Assembly (NCBI RefSeq): GCF_007827955.1 | Contig: NZ_VITR01000006.1 | Location: forward strand, 339,396 to 403,395 | Direction: 5' to 3' | Source of the DNA: Nitrospirillum pindoramense | Lineage (GTDB): Bacteria > Pseudomonadota > Alphaproteobacteria > Azospirillales > Azospirillaceae | Length of the DNA: 64,000 nt | Shown: positions 1 to 9,631 of the stretch, in pieces | Position numbering within the stretch: the stretch's first letter is position 1 | Layout: every line of letters begins with the position of its first letter | Translations under genes and position numbers: made by a program | The notes under the pieces: generated by a model | Told to the model about the DNA's origin: nothing | Databases searched by the model: none | Seen by the model: only the letters and a program-made list of their open reading frames with translations

Positions 1-42
1 GGCGCCGGCCGTGGTGGTCATGCGGGGCGGCTGCTGGGTCAT
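1..42 (-). CDS. Catalase, N-terminal fragment (runs off the window)
   Basis: Only the first 14 codons are present, reading MTQQPPRMTTTAGA before the window edge. The segment TTTAGA fits the conserved start of haem catalases (KatA/KatE type, which begin with a TTAxGAPV-like stretch). The gene is divergent from oxyR, the usual regulator of catalase genes, which supports the call. The first ATG is at 42 and a second in-frame ATG lies seven codons on. The evidence is short, so the family call is an inference from 14 residues plus context. Confidence 0.5.
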   Translation of the reverse strand, partial: MTQQPPRMTTTAGA

Positions 43-148
43 GGCTAAGGTCCCTCGTCGTCTCATTGGCTAGGGCGCCCGCGGCGCCCGACACCGCAAA
101 GCTAGGCCGTTCGCGCCCATTGGTAAAATCGATTGTTCAAATCGTGAC

Positions 149-177
149 GATAGGTCACATATATCAACATGCCTATC
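149..177. promoter_or_regulatory. Inverted repeat in the katA-like/oxyR divergent promoter
   Basis: GATAGG at 149-154 and CCTATC at 172-177 form a perfect 6-bp inverted repeat with a 17-bp spacer, ending 21 bp before the oxyR ATG. The segment is AT-richer than its surroundings. It contains ATAG and CTAT tetranucleotides as in OxyR sites, but their spacing does not match the classical four-element OxyR pattern. OxyR autoregulation here is therefore an inference. Confidence 0.4.
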
Positions 178-198
178 ACACGAGGCGAAGGGCGCCCC

Positions 199-1107
199 AT
201 GAACCTGCGTGATCTGCGATATCTGCTGGCGGTGGCCCAGCACCGTCATTTCGGCCGGGCCGCCGCCGCCTGCCACGTCAGCCAGCCGACATTGAGCAGC
301 CAAGTGGCCAAGCTGGAGGCGCGGCTGGGCGCCCCGTTGTTCGAGCGCACCAACAAATGGGTGGCGCCGACCCCCTTGGGTGAGGAGGTGCTGGTCCATG
401 CCGCCCGCGCGGTGGCGGAGGCGGACGCCATCGTGGCGCTGGCGGGCGCCCGCGACCCCCTGGCCGGGCCCCTGACCCTGGGCGTCATCCCCACCCTGGG
501 GCCCTATCTGATGCCCCGGATCTTCGCACCCCTGCGCCAGCGCTGTCCGGCCCTGACCCTGGAATTATGGGAGGACACCACCGACGCGGTGGTGGAACGG
601 CTGCGCCGCCGCCAACTGGACGCCGCCCTGATCGCGACGCCCGTGGCGGGCGACGACCTGGTGGAGCGGCCGCTGTTCCAGGAAGGATTCCTGGCCGCCC
701 TGCCCCCCGGCCACGCGCTGGCGGACAGCGGCGAAGCGGTGGACGAGGCGGCCTTGGCGGCCGACCTGCTGGTGCTGGCCGACGGCCATTGCCTGCGGGA
801 CCAGGCCCTGGCGGCGTGCGCCCGGCCCGATCCAGGCGGCTGGTCCCTGCGCGCCACCAGCCTGGAGACCTTGTTGAACATGGTGGCCGCCGGCTATGGC
901 ACAACGCTGGTGCCGGCGCTGGCGGCCCAGGTTCACGCCGGCCGTCAGGACGTGGCCTTCCGCCCCCTGGCCGGTGCGGCGGCGGGGCGGCTGATCCGCC
1001 TGGTCAGCCGCGCGACCTTCACCCGCCAACCGGCGCTGGACGCGCTGGCCGGGTTGGTCCACTCGGCAAGGCCCCAGAATACCGACGACGCTCGTCGAAA
1101 AGGCTGA
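199..1107 (+). CDS. oxyR: Hydrogen-peroxide sensing LysR-type regulator OxyR
   Basis: This 302-residue LysR-type regulator has an N-terminal winged helix-turn-helix (about residues 3-60, with the typical SQPTLSSQV recognition helix) and a substrate-binding-like domain. The decisive feature is Cys198 and Cys207 in the segment HCLRDQALAAC, the same nine-residue spacing as the redox-active Cys199/Cys208 pair of E. coli OxyR. Oxidation to a disulfide by peroxide should switch it to an activator. The start at 199 follows a GGCGAAGGG Shine-Dalgarno and matches the family N-terminus; an ATG at 169 in frame is less likely. It is divergent from a probable catalase gene at 42, its expected target. Confidence 0.93.
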   Translation: MNLRDLRYLLAVAQHRHFGRAAAACHVSQPTLSSQVAKLEARLGAPLFERTNKWVAPTPLGEEVLVHAARAVAEADAIVALAGARDPLAGPLTLGVIPTLGPYLMPRIFAPLRQRCPALTLELWEDTTDAVVERLRRRQLDAALIATPVAGDDLVERPLFQEGFLAALPPGHALADSGEAVDEAALAADLLVLADGHCLRDQALAACARPDPGGWSLRATSLETLLNMVAAGYGTTLVPALAAQVHAGRQDVAFRPLAGAAAGRLIRLVSRATFTRQPALDALAGLVHSARPQNTDDARRKG

Positions 1108-1181
1108 AAACTCGGAATAATTTCACGCCTTTGTGCCTCCGTGTGATTTTCCCCGGGCCGGTTCAATCTGAGGCGATCGCG

Positions 1182-4100
1182 CTAAGGCTTCAGGCCATAA
1201 TCCTCGAATTCCTCCGCCACGGAGGGCGATACGACCTGCGCCGCCTGCAGATCCGCCTGGCCCTCCTGCGTCAGCCCCTTGGCCAGCTTGGCCAGTCCGC
1301 GACCATATAAAGACGGGCCAACGGTCGGACGGGCGCGCAAGGTCGCGTCATACTCCGCGATCGACTCGTCAAAACGGCCCAAGCGCAACAGAACGAACGC
1401 CCGGCTGTCCTTGATGTGCCATGCCTCGGGCCGCACCTTCAGTGCGCTATCGCAATCGGCCAAGGCGGCGTCCAGTTCGAAATTGGCGGTTGCACGGGCC
1501 CAGCACACCTCGTTCAGACGAGACGGATCGTCGCCGGCGATATCCCGCGCCTTTGCGAAATCCGCCTGCGCCTCCTGGGTCCGGTGAAGCCGGGCATACA
1601 GTTTCCCCCGCGCCAGCAAGGCCATCATGCCGGACTTGTCCTTGTCACGATTTATAGCCTGGGCCAGCGTCTTTTCCGCCGCCGGCAGATCTCCGGACAG
1701 CCCTTGGCTCTCGCCTAGGGCGACAAGGATATCCTGATGATCGGGGCTGTCCTTATCGGCGGCCAACGCGGCCTTCAGGTCGGCGATCTGGTGCGCATAG
1801 TCGGTGTGGTCCCAGGTATAGGCGCGCCGGGCATAGGCCAGAGAGGTGGGCTTGAGGGCGATCGCTTGGTCCAGCAACGCTCGCGCGTCGGCCCGCTTGC
1901 CCATGCCTCCCAGAATATACGCCTTAAATATCAGGGCCTCGGGTACCGCCGGTCGCAGCTTGACGACCTCATCGGCCTCCGCCAAGGCCGCATCCAGTTG
2001 GCCACGCCGGCGAAAGACCTCTGCACGGGTTTGCAAGGCCACCAGGTGCTGGGGATCGAGGCGTTTGAGCTCCGTGGCGTCGGCGAACGCCTCTGTCTCC
2101 TTCCCCTGATTACGGTAGGCGCCCATGCGGCTTTCCAGCGCCAGGCTGTCGGCCGGGGCCAACTGTAAAATCCTGGTGGTCAGCAGTACCACGTCGTCAT
2201 AGCGCTCCTGGCTCAAGGCAACCATCGCGGTACCGTTCAAGGCCGGCACGCTGGCGGGATCAAGGGTCAGCGCCTTGGCGAAATCCGCCAGCGCCTCCTT
2301 TTGCTTGCTTTGAGACAGGCGCAGATAACCGCGGATCGCATATCCCGTTGCCAAGTCCGGTTTGAGCGCAATGGCCTTGTCAGCGGCATCCAACGCGCCC
2401 GCGATATCGCCCTTCTGCGTCAGCAGGGACGCCCGGAACACGAATTCCTCGGCCGTGGCCGGAGTCTTGGCCAGGATGAAGGCGCGTTCCTTTTCCGTGC
2501 CGCGATAGTCCGCAGGCAAGACCAGGGTCACCGTCTCCTGTGATAGGGCCCTGATCTGCGCAGCCTCGGCGATGACAGTCTCGGCCGGGGCGGAAAATTC
2601 GGGCGCCAGGATGCGGGTGACGACGTCCAGGGTCAGGACGTTGCGGTCCAGCTTGATCTGGCGGTGCAGGGTGGTTCCCATCAGGGTCAGATCGACCTCC
2701 CTTCCTTCCGTTTTAAGACCCGTGGCCTCGGGCGGCAGGATGAGGGTGGTCAAGGTGCGGCCATAGTAGGGGAAATCACTGTCATAGGGCGCATCCTGAC
2801 CGAGGCCTGGATCGCGTTTGACGTCCGGCTTCCAGCCCAACTCGCCCTGGTGCAGCACCACGCGCTGGGCACCGGAGCCGGCAGGCTTCCATTCCAGGAT
2901 TTGCTCGCCGTCCACCACCATGACCTCGCGACCTGACGGGATGTCGAAGTGGGTGCTGACCGTCTTGGCGTCCAGGCCGCTGAAACGCTTGGTCCAATAC
3001 TCCCGGAGCTTGCGATCGCGCGCCTCGGCGGACAGGTCGTCCAGATCCAGTTTCATCTTCAAAGCGTCGTCGCCCGTCATGACCCGTTCGGCATGGACAC
3101 GCGCGGGCAGGAAGGCGCCATCTGAGGCATCGATGCGCAACGTGGTCCACGATGTCGGCTCGTCCGGCGTTGGCGGCACCAGGGGCACAAGGGCCGCCCC
3201 CTGGGGCAGCAACGGCAGAGCCCAATGGAAATACGGCACGGGCAGGCGATCCAGATCGCGACCGGCGTCCCCTTCCCGCGTGCCATCCAGCCAATAAACG
3301 TGGCCCTCGATATGGGCGCGGACCATCACGTGGTCGAACAGATCAAGCATGGGCAGGCGAGCGTCCAGGCCGTCGCCATCATCGGTGCTGACCAGGGCCG
3401 GCTCCGCCTGGATATCCAGCGCGTGTAACAAGGCCAGCAGCAGGGCCGTCTTCGCCTTGCAGTCACCAAAGCGGCGCGTCCAGGTCTGGTCGGCCATTGC
3501 CGGAACCAGGGCGCCGCTGTTCATGCCCAGAAACAGATAGCGCACCTGATCCTCGACCAAGGCAAGGGCCAGGGCGGCACGCAGCTTGGGATCGGACGAC
3601 GCGGCGCGAATGTGCGCCACCTCGGCGTTCAAGGGCGAATCCGGCGCCAGCACCGATGCCCTGGTGTACAGCGGTTCCATCAGCGCGGCGACGTCCGCCC
3701 AACTGGAGTACGAGCTGATCTCCAACTGGCGAAAATCGAAGAAGCGGGAGGGCGCGCCTTTTGGCCCATGGATTTCGGGCGCATTCTGCATGTCGATGCT
3801 GAATTCGCCCGGTCCCGTCTTCGGCTTGTCCCAACCTTCCGTGAGGCGCCAGCGCAAGGGCCGAGACTGCGGCCAAGTGGCCCGCACAAAGACGCGGGCC
3901 GTGGGCGCGGACCAATCCTGGCCGAACACGTCGCTGACGTTGCCCTGCAACACCGGATCGTTCTGCTTTAAGGTATACGCGTATTCCAGGACGTCGCCGA
4001 CCTGTAGCCCCGGGGGCTGCAAGGTGACGGTCAAGGTTCCGTCCAGCGCCGCCGCCTCAAGATTACGTTCCCGCCGCAGGACGGTGAAGGGCTGCGCGCC

Positions 4101-4463
4101 GGGCAGCAGATCGATTCGCTGGGTGCCGCGCCGTATCTGAAACTGGTGCAGCGTCAGGACGTCGATGTCCGGATTCCAGCTCATGAGCAGCGACCCCAGG
4201 GGACCCAGCCCCTGCGGCGTCTGCACCCGCACAACCTTGTGCGTATAGAAGGACCGGCCATCCGCCGCCTGGTGCAACTGCAGATCAGTCAGCAAGGTTT
4301 GCGTGGCGGCGGATGGGCTGCCACCCGCCAAGGTTTCCGGCGCCGTGACAGTCTTCACCCATGGCTCCGCCGGGGCCACCACCGGCTTGTCCGCCGCATG
4401 GACGCCACTGACGGCCCCGCCCATCCACAGGATGGACACCGCCGCCACTCTCCACCACCGCAT
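1182..4463 (-). CDS. Exported DUF3857 / transglutaminase-like protein with C-terminal TPR repeats
   Basis: A 1093-residue protein with a clear signal peptide (about 1-23, ending VHA). Residues roughly 60-250 look like the DUF3857 domain that typically precedes a transglutaminase-like core. The core at about 290-400 keeps the Cys-His-Asp set: GDCKAKT (Cys), FDHVMV (His) and WLDGT (Asp). After a beta-rich linker, about 690-1090 is a long array of TPR-like helices. Transglutaminase-like cores of this group are thought to be periplasmic peptidase or cross-linking enzymes; the substrate is unknown. It is a single gene with its own start at 4463. Confidence 0.85.
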   Translation of the reverse strand: MRWWRVAAVSILWMGGAVSGVHAADKPVVAPAEPWVKTVTAPETLAGGSPSAATQTLLTDLQLHQAADGRSFYTHKVVRVQTPQGLGPLGSLLMSWNPDIDVLTLHQFQIRRGTQRIDLLPGAQPFTVLRRERNLEAAALDGTLTVTLQPPGLQVGDVLEYAYTLKQNDPVLQGNVSDVFGQDWSAPTARVFVRATWPQSRPLRWRLTEGWDKPKTGPGEFSIDMQNAPEIHGPKGAPSRFFDFRQLEISSYSSWADVAALMEPLYTRASVLAPDSPLNAEVAHIRAASSDPKLRAALALALVEDQVRYLFLGMNSGALVPAMADQTWTRRFGDCKAKTALLLALLHALDIQAEPALVSTDDGDGLDARLPMLDLFDHVMVRAHIEGHVYWLDGTREGDAGRDLDRLPVPYFHWALPLLPQGAALVPLVPPTPDEPTSWTTLRIDASDGAFLPARVHAERVMTGDDALKMKLDLDDLSAEARDRKLREYWTKRFSGLDAKTVSTHFDIPSGREVMVVDGEQILEWKPAGSGAQRVVLHQGELGWKPDVKRDPGLGQDAPYDSDFPYYGRTLTTLILPPEATGLKTEGREVDLTLMGTTLHRQIKLDRNVLTLDVVTRILAPEFSAPAETVIAEAAQIRALSQETVTLVLPADYRGTEKERAFILAKTPATAEEFVFRASLLTQKGDIAGALDAADKAIALKPDLATGYAIRGYLRLSQSKQKEALADFAKALTLDPASVPALNGTAMVALSQERYDDVVLLTTRILQLAPADSLALESRMGAYRNQGKETEAFADATELKRLDPQHLVALQTRAEVFRRRGQLDAALAEADEVVKLRPAVPEALIFKAYILGGMGKRADARALLDQAIALKPTSLAYARRAYTWDHTDYAHQIADLKAALAADKDSPDHQDILVALGESQGLSGDLPAAEKTLAQAINRDKDKSGMMALLARGKLYARLHRTQEAQADFAKARDIAGDDPSRLNEVCWARATANFELDAALADCDSALKVRPEAWHIKDSRAFVLLRLGRFDESIAEYDATLRARPTVGPSLYGRGLAKLAKGLTQEGQADLQAAQVVSPSVAEEFEDYGLKP

Positions 4464-4599
4464 CTTTTTTTACCCCCCGACCAAGCCATACCGGCGATAG
4501 CCGCCGTCCCCGGGGGATAGTTTAGACAAAGGCCATGTTCCCGGCCAAAGGGATTTGCCAGCGCAGCGTGGAACCAACGGCGGAAAGCGTCGCCCTTCC

Positions 4600-7128
4600 T
4601 TACCGGCGCGGCACCGTGGCGCGACGGGGGGCGGGCGCACGCTTGGGTACGCTCGCCGGGGAAGTGGCAACGGGGCCAGTGGCAACGGGGGAGACGGTGA
4701 CGGGTGCGGTGGCGACGGGGCCGGGCTCGGGTTCCGCCGTCCCGTCCACCGGCGGGCTGGTGGGGGCTTCGCTGATAACCGACGTCTCGGCCGGCGGTGG
4801 CTCGCTGGGGGTGGGGGCCGCCTTGGCGCGGCGCACCTTGGCCGTGGCCGGCTTCGGCGCCTCCTCCGGGGCGGGCTTTGGCTGGGACACGGCGCCGCCG
4901 GGCGCCTTCTTGGCCGCGACATCGCGGAACAGGGCCACGATGCTGTCCAGCCGTTCCTGGCCACGCGTGTCCAGCGGACCGGCGGCATTGGCCACCGCCA
5001 CCAGGGTGTCCGACAGCTGGTGGATCTCCTCCGCCGTGGCACCGGCCAGCAGTTCCGGCAGGGTTTCCAGGGCGGCGGCCGGGTCCAGCAGCAACATCAG
5101 GAACTGGTCCCGCACCAGTTGCTTGAACTCCGCCAGCTCCAGCCCGCGGCCGTGGGTGTCGCGCAAGCCGCGCAGGGCGTTGAAGCCCCGGGCATCGGCC
5201 ATGCGCTCGGCCAGGGCCACATGCAGCAGGGCGCGCAAGCCGGCCTCACGCAGGCCGCCGACATGCAGGCGGCGGCGCAGTTCCGCGCCCTGCTCCGCCA
5301 GGAAGCGGCGGTGTTCCGGCGTTTCGCCCGGGTGGCTGCGCGGCGGGGCGTCGTCCGCGTCCAACCCGAACAACGCCTGGGTCAGGGGGTGGCCATAGAT
5401 GCCCATGAACAGCGCCTCCGCCGTCGCGTCGCGGCGGTCACGATAGACGTCCAGCGCCGTTTCCATGTGGTGCGCCAGTTGCTGTTCCATGCGGCGCCAC
5501 ATATTTTCCTCCCCCACCGCGCGGCGGTCGCGCCGGGCGGCGGCGGCCAGGGCCGGCACGCCGTTCAGCCAGGGGTTGGTGTCGGAGAACAGCTCGTAGC
5601 TGAGGCGCAGGGGGTGCAGGTTGCGCAGCGCCTCCGCCGTGGTTTCGCCCACCAGCTGCCGCACCCAGGGCTGCATGAAGTCCCGGTACAACCCCAGGGT
5701 CACCCGCGACAGGCGGGCCACGGTGGCGAAACGGCGTTCATCGTCCGGCAGCGGCTGCACGTGCGCCGCCACGTCATTGATGTTGCGCGCGGCGAAGCGC
5801 AGGACGTTGGGATCACCCTCCTGCCCCGATTTGCCGGAGGGGGCGGCCTCGGCCGGCAGGATTTGCGCCTCATACAGGCCGGGGGGCAGCACGTCGATGA
5901 AATCGATGTTGGACGCGAACTCGCGATGCTCTTTCCGCGCCACGGCGGCGGAAACGAAGATGCCCAGGTGGCCCACGCTCTCGTGTACGGCATAGACGAT
6001 GGTCTGGCCGTGGCAGCGGATGTCGTCCACGCTTTCATACAGGTCGCAGATCCAGCCTAGGGCCTGCGGTGGCGGCGAGATGTTGTCGCCCTTGGAGCAG
6101 AAGACGATGATGGGCGAGCGGATGGCCCGCAGGTCCACGCGCACGCCATCCTTGGTGACGATGTCGGCGGTGGCCAGGCGGTTGCCGACGAACAGCTTGT
6201 CGACGATGTACTGGATTTCATCGCCGTTCAGCAGGACGTGGCCGTTCCACCACTTCTCGAAGCCCAGATAGCGCGGCGCCTCGGTGTCCACCTTGTCCCA
6301 CAGGGCGTACTGCTTGCCGACCAGGGTGTTGGCTGGGTTCAGGTTCTCGAAGTTCTGCACCAGCCAGGCGCCATCGAACAGGCCGGCGCCCAGATCGCTG
6401 GCAAGCGCGGTCAGCCAGCTGCCGCCCAGCAGCCCGCCGCTGTAGCGCATGGGGTCCTTCCCCCGCTGACCGGCCCAGAAGGACAAGGGCGTGCCGGCGA
6501 TGATGATGGGGCCGAACAGGTCGGGGCGGATGGCGGCCGTCATCATCAGCTGCCAACCGGCCTGGCAGTTGCCGATGACCACCGGCTTGCCCTCGGCCTC
6601 CGGGTGCAGCTCGATGACCTTTTCCAGGCAGGCGGCCTCGGCCGCGATCACATCCTCCACCGTCTGGCCCGGGATGGGCCGCGGCAGGAAGCCGATGAAA
6701 TAGCAGGGATGGCCGGCGCCCAAGGCCACGCCGATCTCGCTGTCCGACTTGAAGCCGCCGATGCCGGGGCCATGGCCGGCCCGGGGGTCGACAATGACGA
6801 AGGGGCGCTTCTTCAGGTCCAGTTCCACGCCCGCCGGCGGGATGATGCGTTGCAGCGAATAATTCACCGGCCGGGGCAAGGTGGCGCCGTCCAGCACGGT
6901 CTCGCTCTCGAAGCTCAGCACCGTGGGGGCCGTCTGGGCCATGTGCTCATGGTACTGGGCGCCGCGCTGGCGCAGCACATCCATCACCAGGGCCGTGCGC
7001 TGGCAGGCGTCGATCGTGTACGCCAAGCCATCCTGCCACAGGCGGAAAGGCCAATGATTGCTGGGATCCAGGAAACCCTCCGGCACCCGGAACGGGCCCT
7101 TAGGGCTGGTCGCGTCGGTAGAAGCCAT
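4600..7128 (-). CDS. DUF3141 protein, PHA-synthase-like alpha/beta hydrolase
   Basis: An 842-residue protein of the DUF3141 family, often annotated as poly(3-hydroxyalkanoate) synthetase-like. A PHA-synthase-type catalytic set is visible: Cys188 in GNCQAGW (the G-x-C-x-A/G nucleophile elbow), Asp348 in CSKGDNIS and His387 in ESVGHLGIF. The C-terminal 100 or so residues are Ala/Pro/Val-rich low-complexity sequence, phasin-like in composition, ending in an Arg-rich tail. The start at 7128 follows a GGAGAGGG Shine-Dalgarno; the frame is open 59 codons further upstream but that part lacks family similarity. The actual reaction is unproven; a role in polyester granules is an inference from the catalytic set. 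Confidence 0.82.
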   Translation of the reverse strand: MASTDATSPKGPFRVPEGFLDPSNHWPFRLWQDGLAYTIDACQRTALVMDVLRQRGAQYHEHMAQTAPTVLSFESETVLDGATLPRPVNYSLQRIIPPAGVELDLKKRPFVIVDPRAGHGPGIGGFKSDSEIGVALGAGHPCYFIGFLPRPIPGQTVEDVIAAEAACLEKVIELHPEAEGKPVVIGNCQAGWQLMMTAAIRPDLFGPIIIAGTPLSFWAGQRGKDPMRYSGGLLGGSWLTALASDLGAGLFDGAWLVQNFENLNPANTLVGKQYALWDKVDTEAPRYLGFEKWWNGHVLLNGDEIQYIVDKLFVGNRLATADIVTKDGVRVDLRAIRSPIIVFCSKGDNISPPPQALGWICDLYESVDDIRCHGQTIVYAVHESVGHLGIFVSAAVARKEHREFASNIDFIDVLPPGLYEAQILPAEAAPSGKSGQEGDPNVLRFAARNINDVAAHVQPLPDDERRFATVARLSRVTLGLYRDFMQPWVRQLVGETTAEALRNLHPLRLSYELFSDTNPWLNGVPALAAAARRDRRAVGEENMWRRMEQQLAHHMETALDVYRDRRDATAEALFMGIYGHPLTQALFGLDADDAPPRSHPGETPEHRRFLAEQGAELRRRLHVGGLREAGLRALLHVALAERMADARGFNALRGLRDTHGRGLELAEFKQLVRDQFLMLLLDPAAALETLPELLAGATAEEIHQLSDTLVAVANAAGPLDTRGQERLDSIVALFRDVAAKKAPGGAVSQPKPAPEEAPKPATAKVRRAKAAPTPSEPPPAETSVISEAPTSPPVDGTAEPEPGPVATAPVTVSPVATGPVATSPASVPKRAPAPRRATVPRR

Positions 7129-7245
7129 CGGCTGTCCCTCTCCAATCCTTCCCGTCCCACTGCCAGGACGACGGAATAACCCCGCGGGGTGGGAGTATAG
7201 CCAACCGCTCCCGCAAGTGCGAAGAAGGTTTTGCGTCGCACAAAG

Positions 7246-7284
7246 GGGATAGGCCGCCGGGGCTCTCGACCGGCGACCTATCCC
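7246..7284 (-). terminator. Stem-loop downstream of the 7330-7740 gene
   Basis: Arms 7246-7260 and 7270-7284 pair over 15 bp with a single mismatch (outer arms GGGATAGG and CCTATCCC, inner arms CGCCGG and CCGGCG) around a 9-nt loop. It lies about 45 nt past the stop of the small minus-strand gene and upstream of the DUF3141 start. There is no long U-tract, so it may be a terminator or a 5' leader structure for the DUF3141 gene. Confidence 0.45.
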
Positions 7285-7329
7285 GGGCCGGGGCCTGCCG
7301 CCCACCGCCCCGACCGTCCCGTGCGTGGG

Positions 7330-7740
7330 TCAGTAGCTGAGGCAGCGATCCCGGGCCGCCGCCGCGCCGTCCAGCACGATGGCCAATTCGGCGGCCACCG
7401 TGCGGGCCTGCCGCCACGAGGCGCAGGGGATGCGATAGCGCCAGGGCACGGGCTCGCCCGCCCATACCACGATCTGGGCCAGCGCCTCCGGCCGGGCGAT
7501 GTCGGCGGGACGGACGGACTGGACCGTCACATGCGCCAGGGGGAAGTCACCCGCGCGGCGGGGATCGCTGATCCACACCCGGCCGGCGGCAAGGTCGACG
7601 ATGACGGAACCGCCGGCCGGCAGGTGGGCGGGCGTGGCGAAGGACCAATCGGCGGCCCGGGGGGCGGATGCTTCGGGTGGCACGGTCCGCTGGGCCGTGG
7701 CGTGGGTGACGAGGTCGATCAGGGTGTTGAAGCCCAACAT
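7330..7740 (-). CDS. Conserved hypothetical protein
   Basis: A 136-residue soluble protein without signal peptide or membrane segment; I do not recognise its family. It is moderately rich in Ala/Arg/Val and contains alternating hydrophobic stretches (for example VIVDLAAGRVWISD) suggesting a small alpha/beta fold. It is on the same strand as the DUF3141 gene, about 200 nt upstream of it, but separated by a strong stem-loop. The start at 7740 is an ATG with only a weak ribosome site. Coding status rests on the uninterrupted frame and typical high-GC codon use. Confidence 0.55.
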   Translation of the reverse strand: MLGFNTLIDLVTHATAQRTVPPEASAPRAADWSFATPAHLPAGGSVIVDLAAGRVWISDPRRAGDFPLAHVTVQSVRPADIARPEALAQIVVWAGEPVPWRYRIPCASWRQARTVAAELAIVLDGAAAARDRCLSY

Positions 7741-7819
7741 GGCGGCCTATCCGGCAAGGGTCGTTCAGGCCCCCATTGAGCCGCCAGGCGGGCATTAAAA
7801 TTCCATAGCAGAAGACCCT

Positions 7820-7847
7820 CCCGTTCATTAAAGCCGCGATGAACGGG
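7820..7847. repeat. Inverted repeat
   Basis: CCCGTTCAT at 7820-7828 and ATGAACGGG at 7839-7847 form a perfect 9-bp stem with a 10-nt loop. It lies between the small hypothetical gene (start 7740) and the end of the chemoreceptor gene (7931), both on the minus strand. It could be an operator for the hypothetical gene or part of the chemoreceptor terminator region. Confidence 0.4.
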
Positions 7848-7877
7848 CCTTCAGGGCGGCTACGTCCGGCAAGGGGC

Positions 7878-7905
7878 CGCCCCGGGGCCGGGTTATCCCG
7901 GGGCG
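7878..7905 (-). terminator. Candidate terminator of the chemoreceptor gene
   Basis: CGCCCCGGG at 7878-7886 pairs with CCCGGGGCG at 7897-7905 (9 bp, 10-nt loop), 25 nt after the stop codon of the minus-strand chemoreceptor. No U-run follows, so it is at best a weak intrinsic terminator. Confidence 0.4.
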
Positions 7906-7930
7906 CCACACCAGAGCGAAACAGATGTTC

Positions 7931-9631
7931 CTAGGCCGCCTTGACGCCGGTGATGAAACGCGAAACCTCGGCGTTCAGGTCCTCCGCCTGATGCGACACG
8001 TCGCGGGCGGACTCTTGCAACTGACCAGCGGCGGCGCCGGTCGCCACCGCTGCCTGATGCACGCCCGTGATGTTGCGGGACACATCCTCGGTCCCCTTGG
8101 CGGCCTCATTCACGCTGCGGGCGATTTCCGAGGTGGTGGCCGACTGTTCCTCGATGGCGGAGGCGATGGCCATGGCGATGTCCGACATCTGGTTGATGGT
8201 GCGGCTGACGCTTTCGATGGCGGCCACGGCCTGGGTTGTCAGGCCCTGGATTTCGCCAATCTGGCTTTCGATATCGCCCGTCGCCTTGGCGGTCTGGTTG
8301 GCCAGGCTTTTCACCTCGCTGGCCACGACGGCGAAGCCCTTGCCCGCCTCACCCGCCCGCGCCGCCTCGATGGTGGCATTGAGGGCCAGCAAGTTGGTCT
8401 GGCCGGCGATGTCGCTGATGAGTTGCACGATCTCGCCGATCCGGTGGGCGCTGTCGGCCAGGCGGCGCGCGGTGCCGCTGGTCTCTGTCGCCTCCTGGAT
8501 CGCCTTGGTGGCGATGGTGCGGGACTTTTCCACCTGGCTGCCGATCTCCTGCACGGTCGCCACCATCTCATCGGTGGCGGAGGCCACGGTCTGGACGTTG
8601 GCGGAGGCCTGCTGCGCGGCGGTGGCCACGGCGCTGGACTGGGCGTTGGTCTGTTCCGCCGTGCTGGTCATGCTCTGCGCCGTGGCCTCCATCTCCGTGG
8701 CGGCCCCCGCCAGGGCGTTGACCAACTGAGCCACCTTGGCCTCGAATCCCTGGACCAGATGTTCCAGGGCCTGGGCGCGGCGTTCCTTGGCCTGGCGCTC
8801 CATTTCCTGGGCCTGGGCAAGATCGCGGGCCTGGACCATGCCGTCGCGGAACACCCGCAGCGCGCGGGCCAGTGTCCCCACCTCATCACCCCGGTCGGTA
8901 TTGGGGATGGCAACCGCCAAATCGCCGGCGGCCATGGTTTCGACCACGCCGGTGGTGCGGGCGATGGGCCGGACCACGCCGGCGACGATCACCACCGTGG
9001 CGCCCGCGCACAGCAGAGCGCTGGCGGCGATGGCCGCCCAGGTCATCCAAAGGGCGGTGGCGTACAGGGCGGCGCCGCGATCGGCGGCCTTCTTGCCTTC
9101 CACCCGGTTGAAGTCGGTATCGGCCAGGACGCTTTCCTGCGCGGCCTTGAAGACCTTGAGTTCATCGCCCAGGAACAGGGGCAGGGCTTTTGTCGCCTCC
9201 CCCTTGCGGGCCAGGTCATCCACCTGGGCGGCCACCGCCTTGTACTGGGCCCACATGTCGTCGAAGGCCTTCATCAGGCGTTCGTCATCCGTGCCCAGGG
9301 TGACCAGCGGCTGGTAATCGGCCCGGGCCTTGTCCGCCTGGCCCACCGCGTCGGCGTACTGAGCCTCCGCTGCCTTCAGCAACGCGGCATCGTTGGCGGC
9401 GGCGGCGATGACCAGGCGCCCCTCCACCGCGCGAGCGTCGGTCACCGCCACCCCCAGCCGGCCCAAGGCCGCTGTGGAAGGCAGCCAGTTGTCGCGCATG
9501 TCAGCGGCGGTATTGCTCACCGCCGCCGTCCGGCCGAGACCGAACAGGCCCAAGCCCAGCGTCGTCAGAAACACCACCAGAAAAACCGTCAGGATTTTGA
9601 AGCGGATGGAAAGGTTGCGCCAGGCAGTCAT
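7931..9631 (-). CDS. Methyl-accepting chemotaxis protein
   Basis: A 566-residue transmembrane chemoreceptor. Order: short cytoplasmic N-terminus, TM1 (about 12-33), a periplasmic four-helix-bundle-like sensor of about 150 residues, TM2, a HAMP domain ([18 protein letters not shown]...), then the cytoplasmic signalling hairpin. The hairpin tip carries the canonical [20 protein letters not shown] sequence that binds CheA and CheW. No C-terminal NWETF-type pentapeptide for CheR binding is present. The start at 9631 follows AGGAAAG; the frame is open 27 codons upstream but without a plausible N-terminus. The ligand is unknown. No che genes are nearby, so it is an orphan receptor. Confidence 0.93.
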   Translation of the reverse strand: MTAWRNLSIRFKILTVFLVVFLTTLGLGLFGLGRTAAVSNTAADMRDNWLPSTAALGRLGVAVTDARAVEGRLVIAAAANDAALLKAAEAQYADAVGQADKARADYQPLVTLGTDDERLMKAFDDMWAQYKAVAAQVDDLARKGEATKALPLFLGDELKVFKAAQESVLADTDFNRVEGKKAADRGAALYATALWMTWAAIAASALLCAGATVVIVAGVVRPIARTTGVVETMAAGDLAVAIPNTDRGDEVGTLARALRVFRDGMVQARDLAQAQEMERQAKERRAQALEHLVQGFEAKVAQLVNALAGAATEMEATAQSMTSTAEQTNAQSSAVATAAQQASANVQTVASATDEMVATVQEIGSQVEKSRTIATKAIQEATETSGTARRLADSAHRIGEIVQLISDIAGQTNLLALNATIEAARAGEAGKGFAVVASEVKSLANQTAKATGDIESQIGEIQGLTTQAVAAIESVSRTINQMSDIAMAIASAIEEQSATTSEIARSVNEAAKGTEDVSRNITGVHQAAVATGAAAGQLQESARDVSHQAEDLNAEVSRFITGVKAA

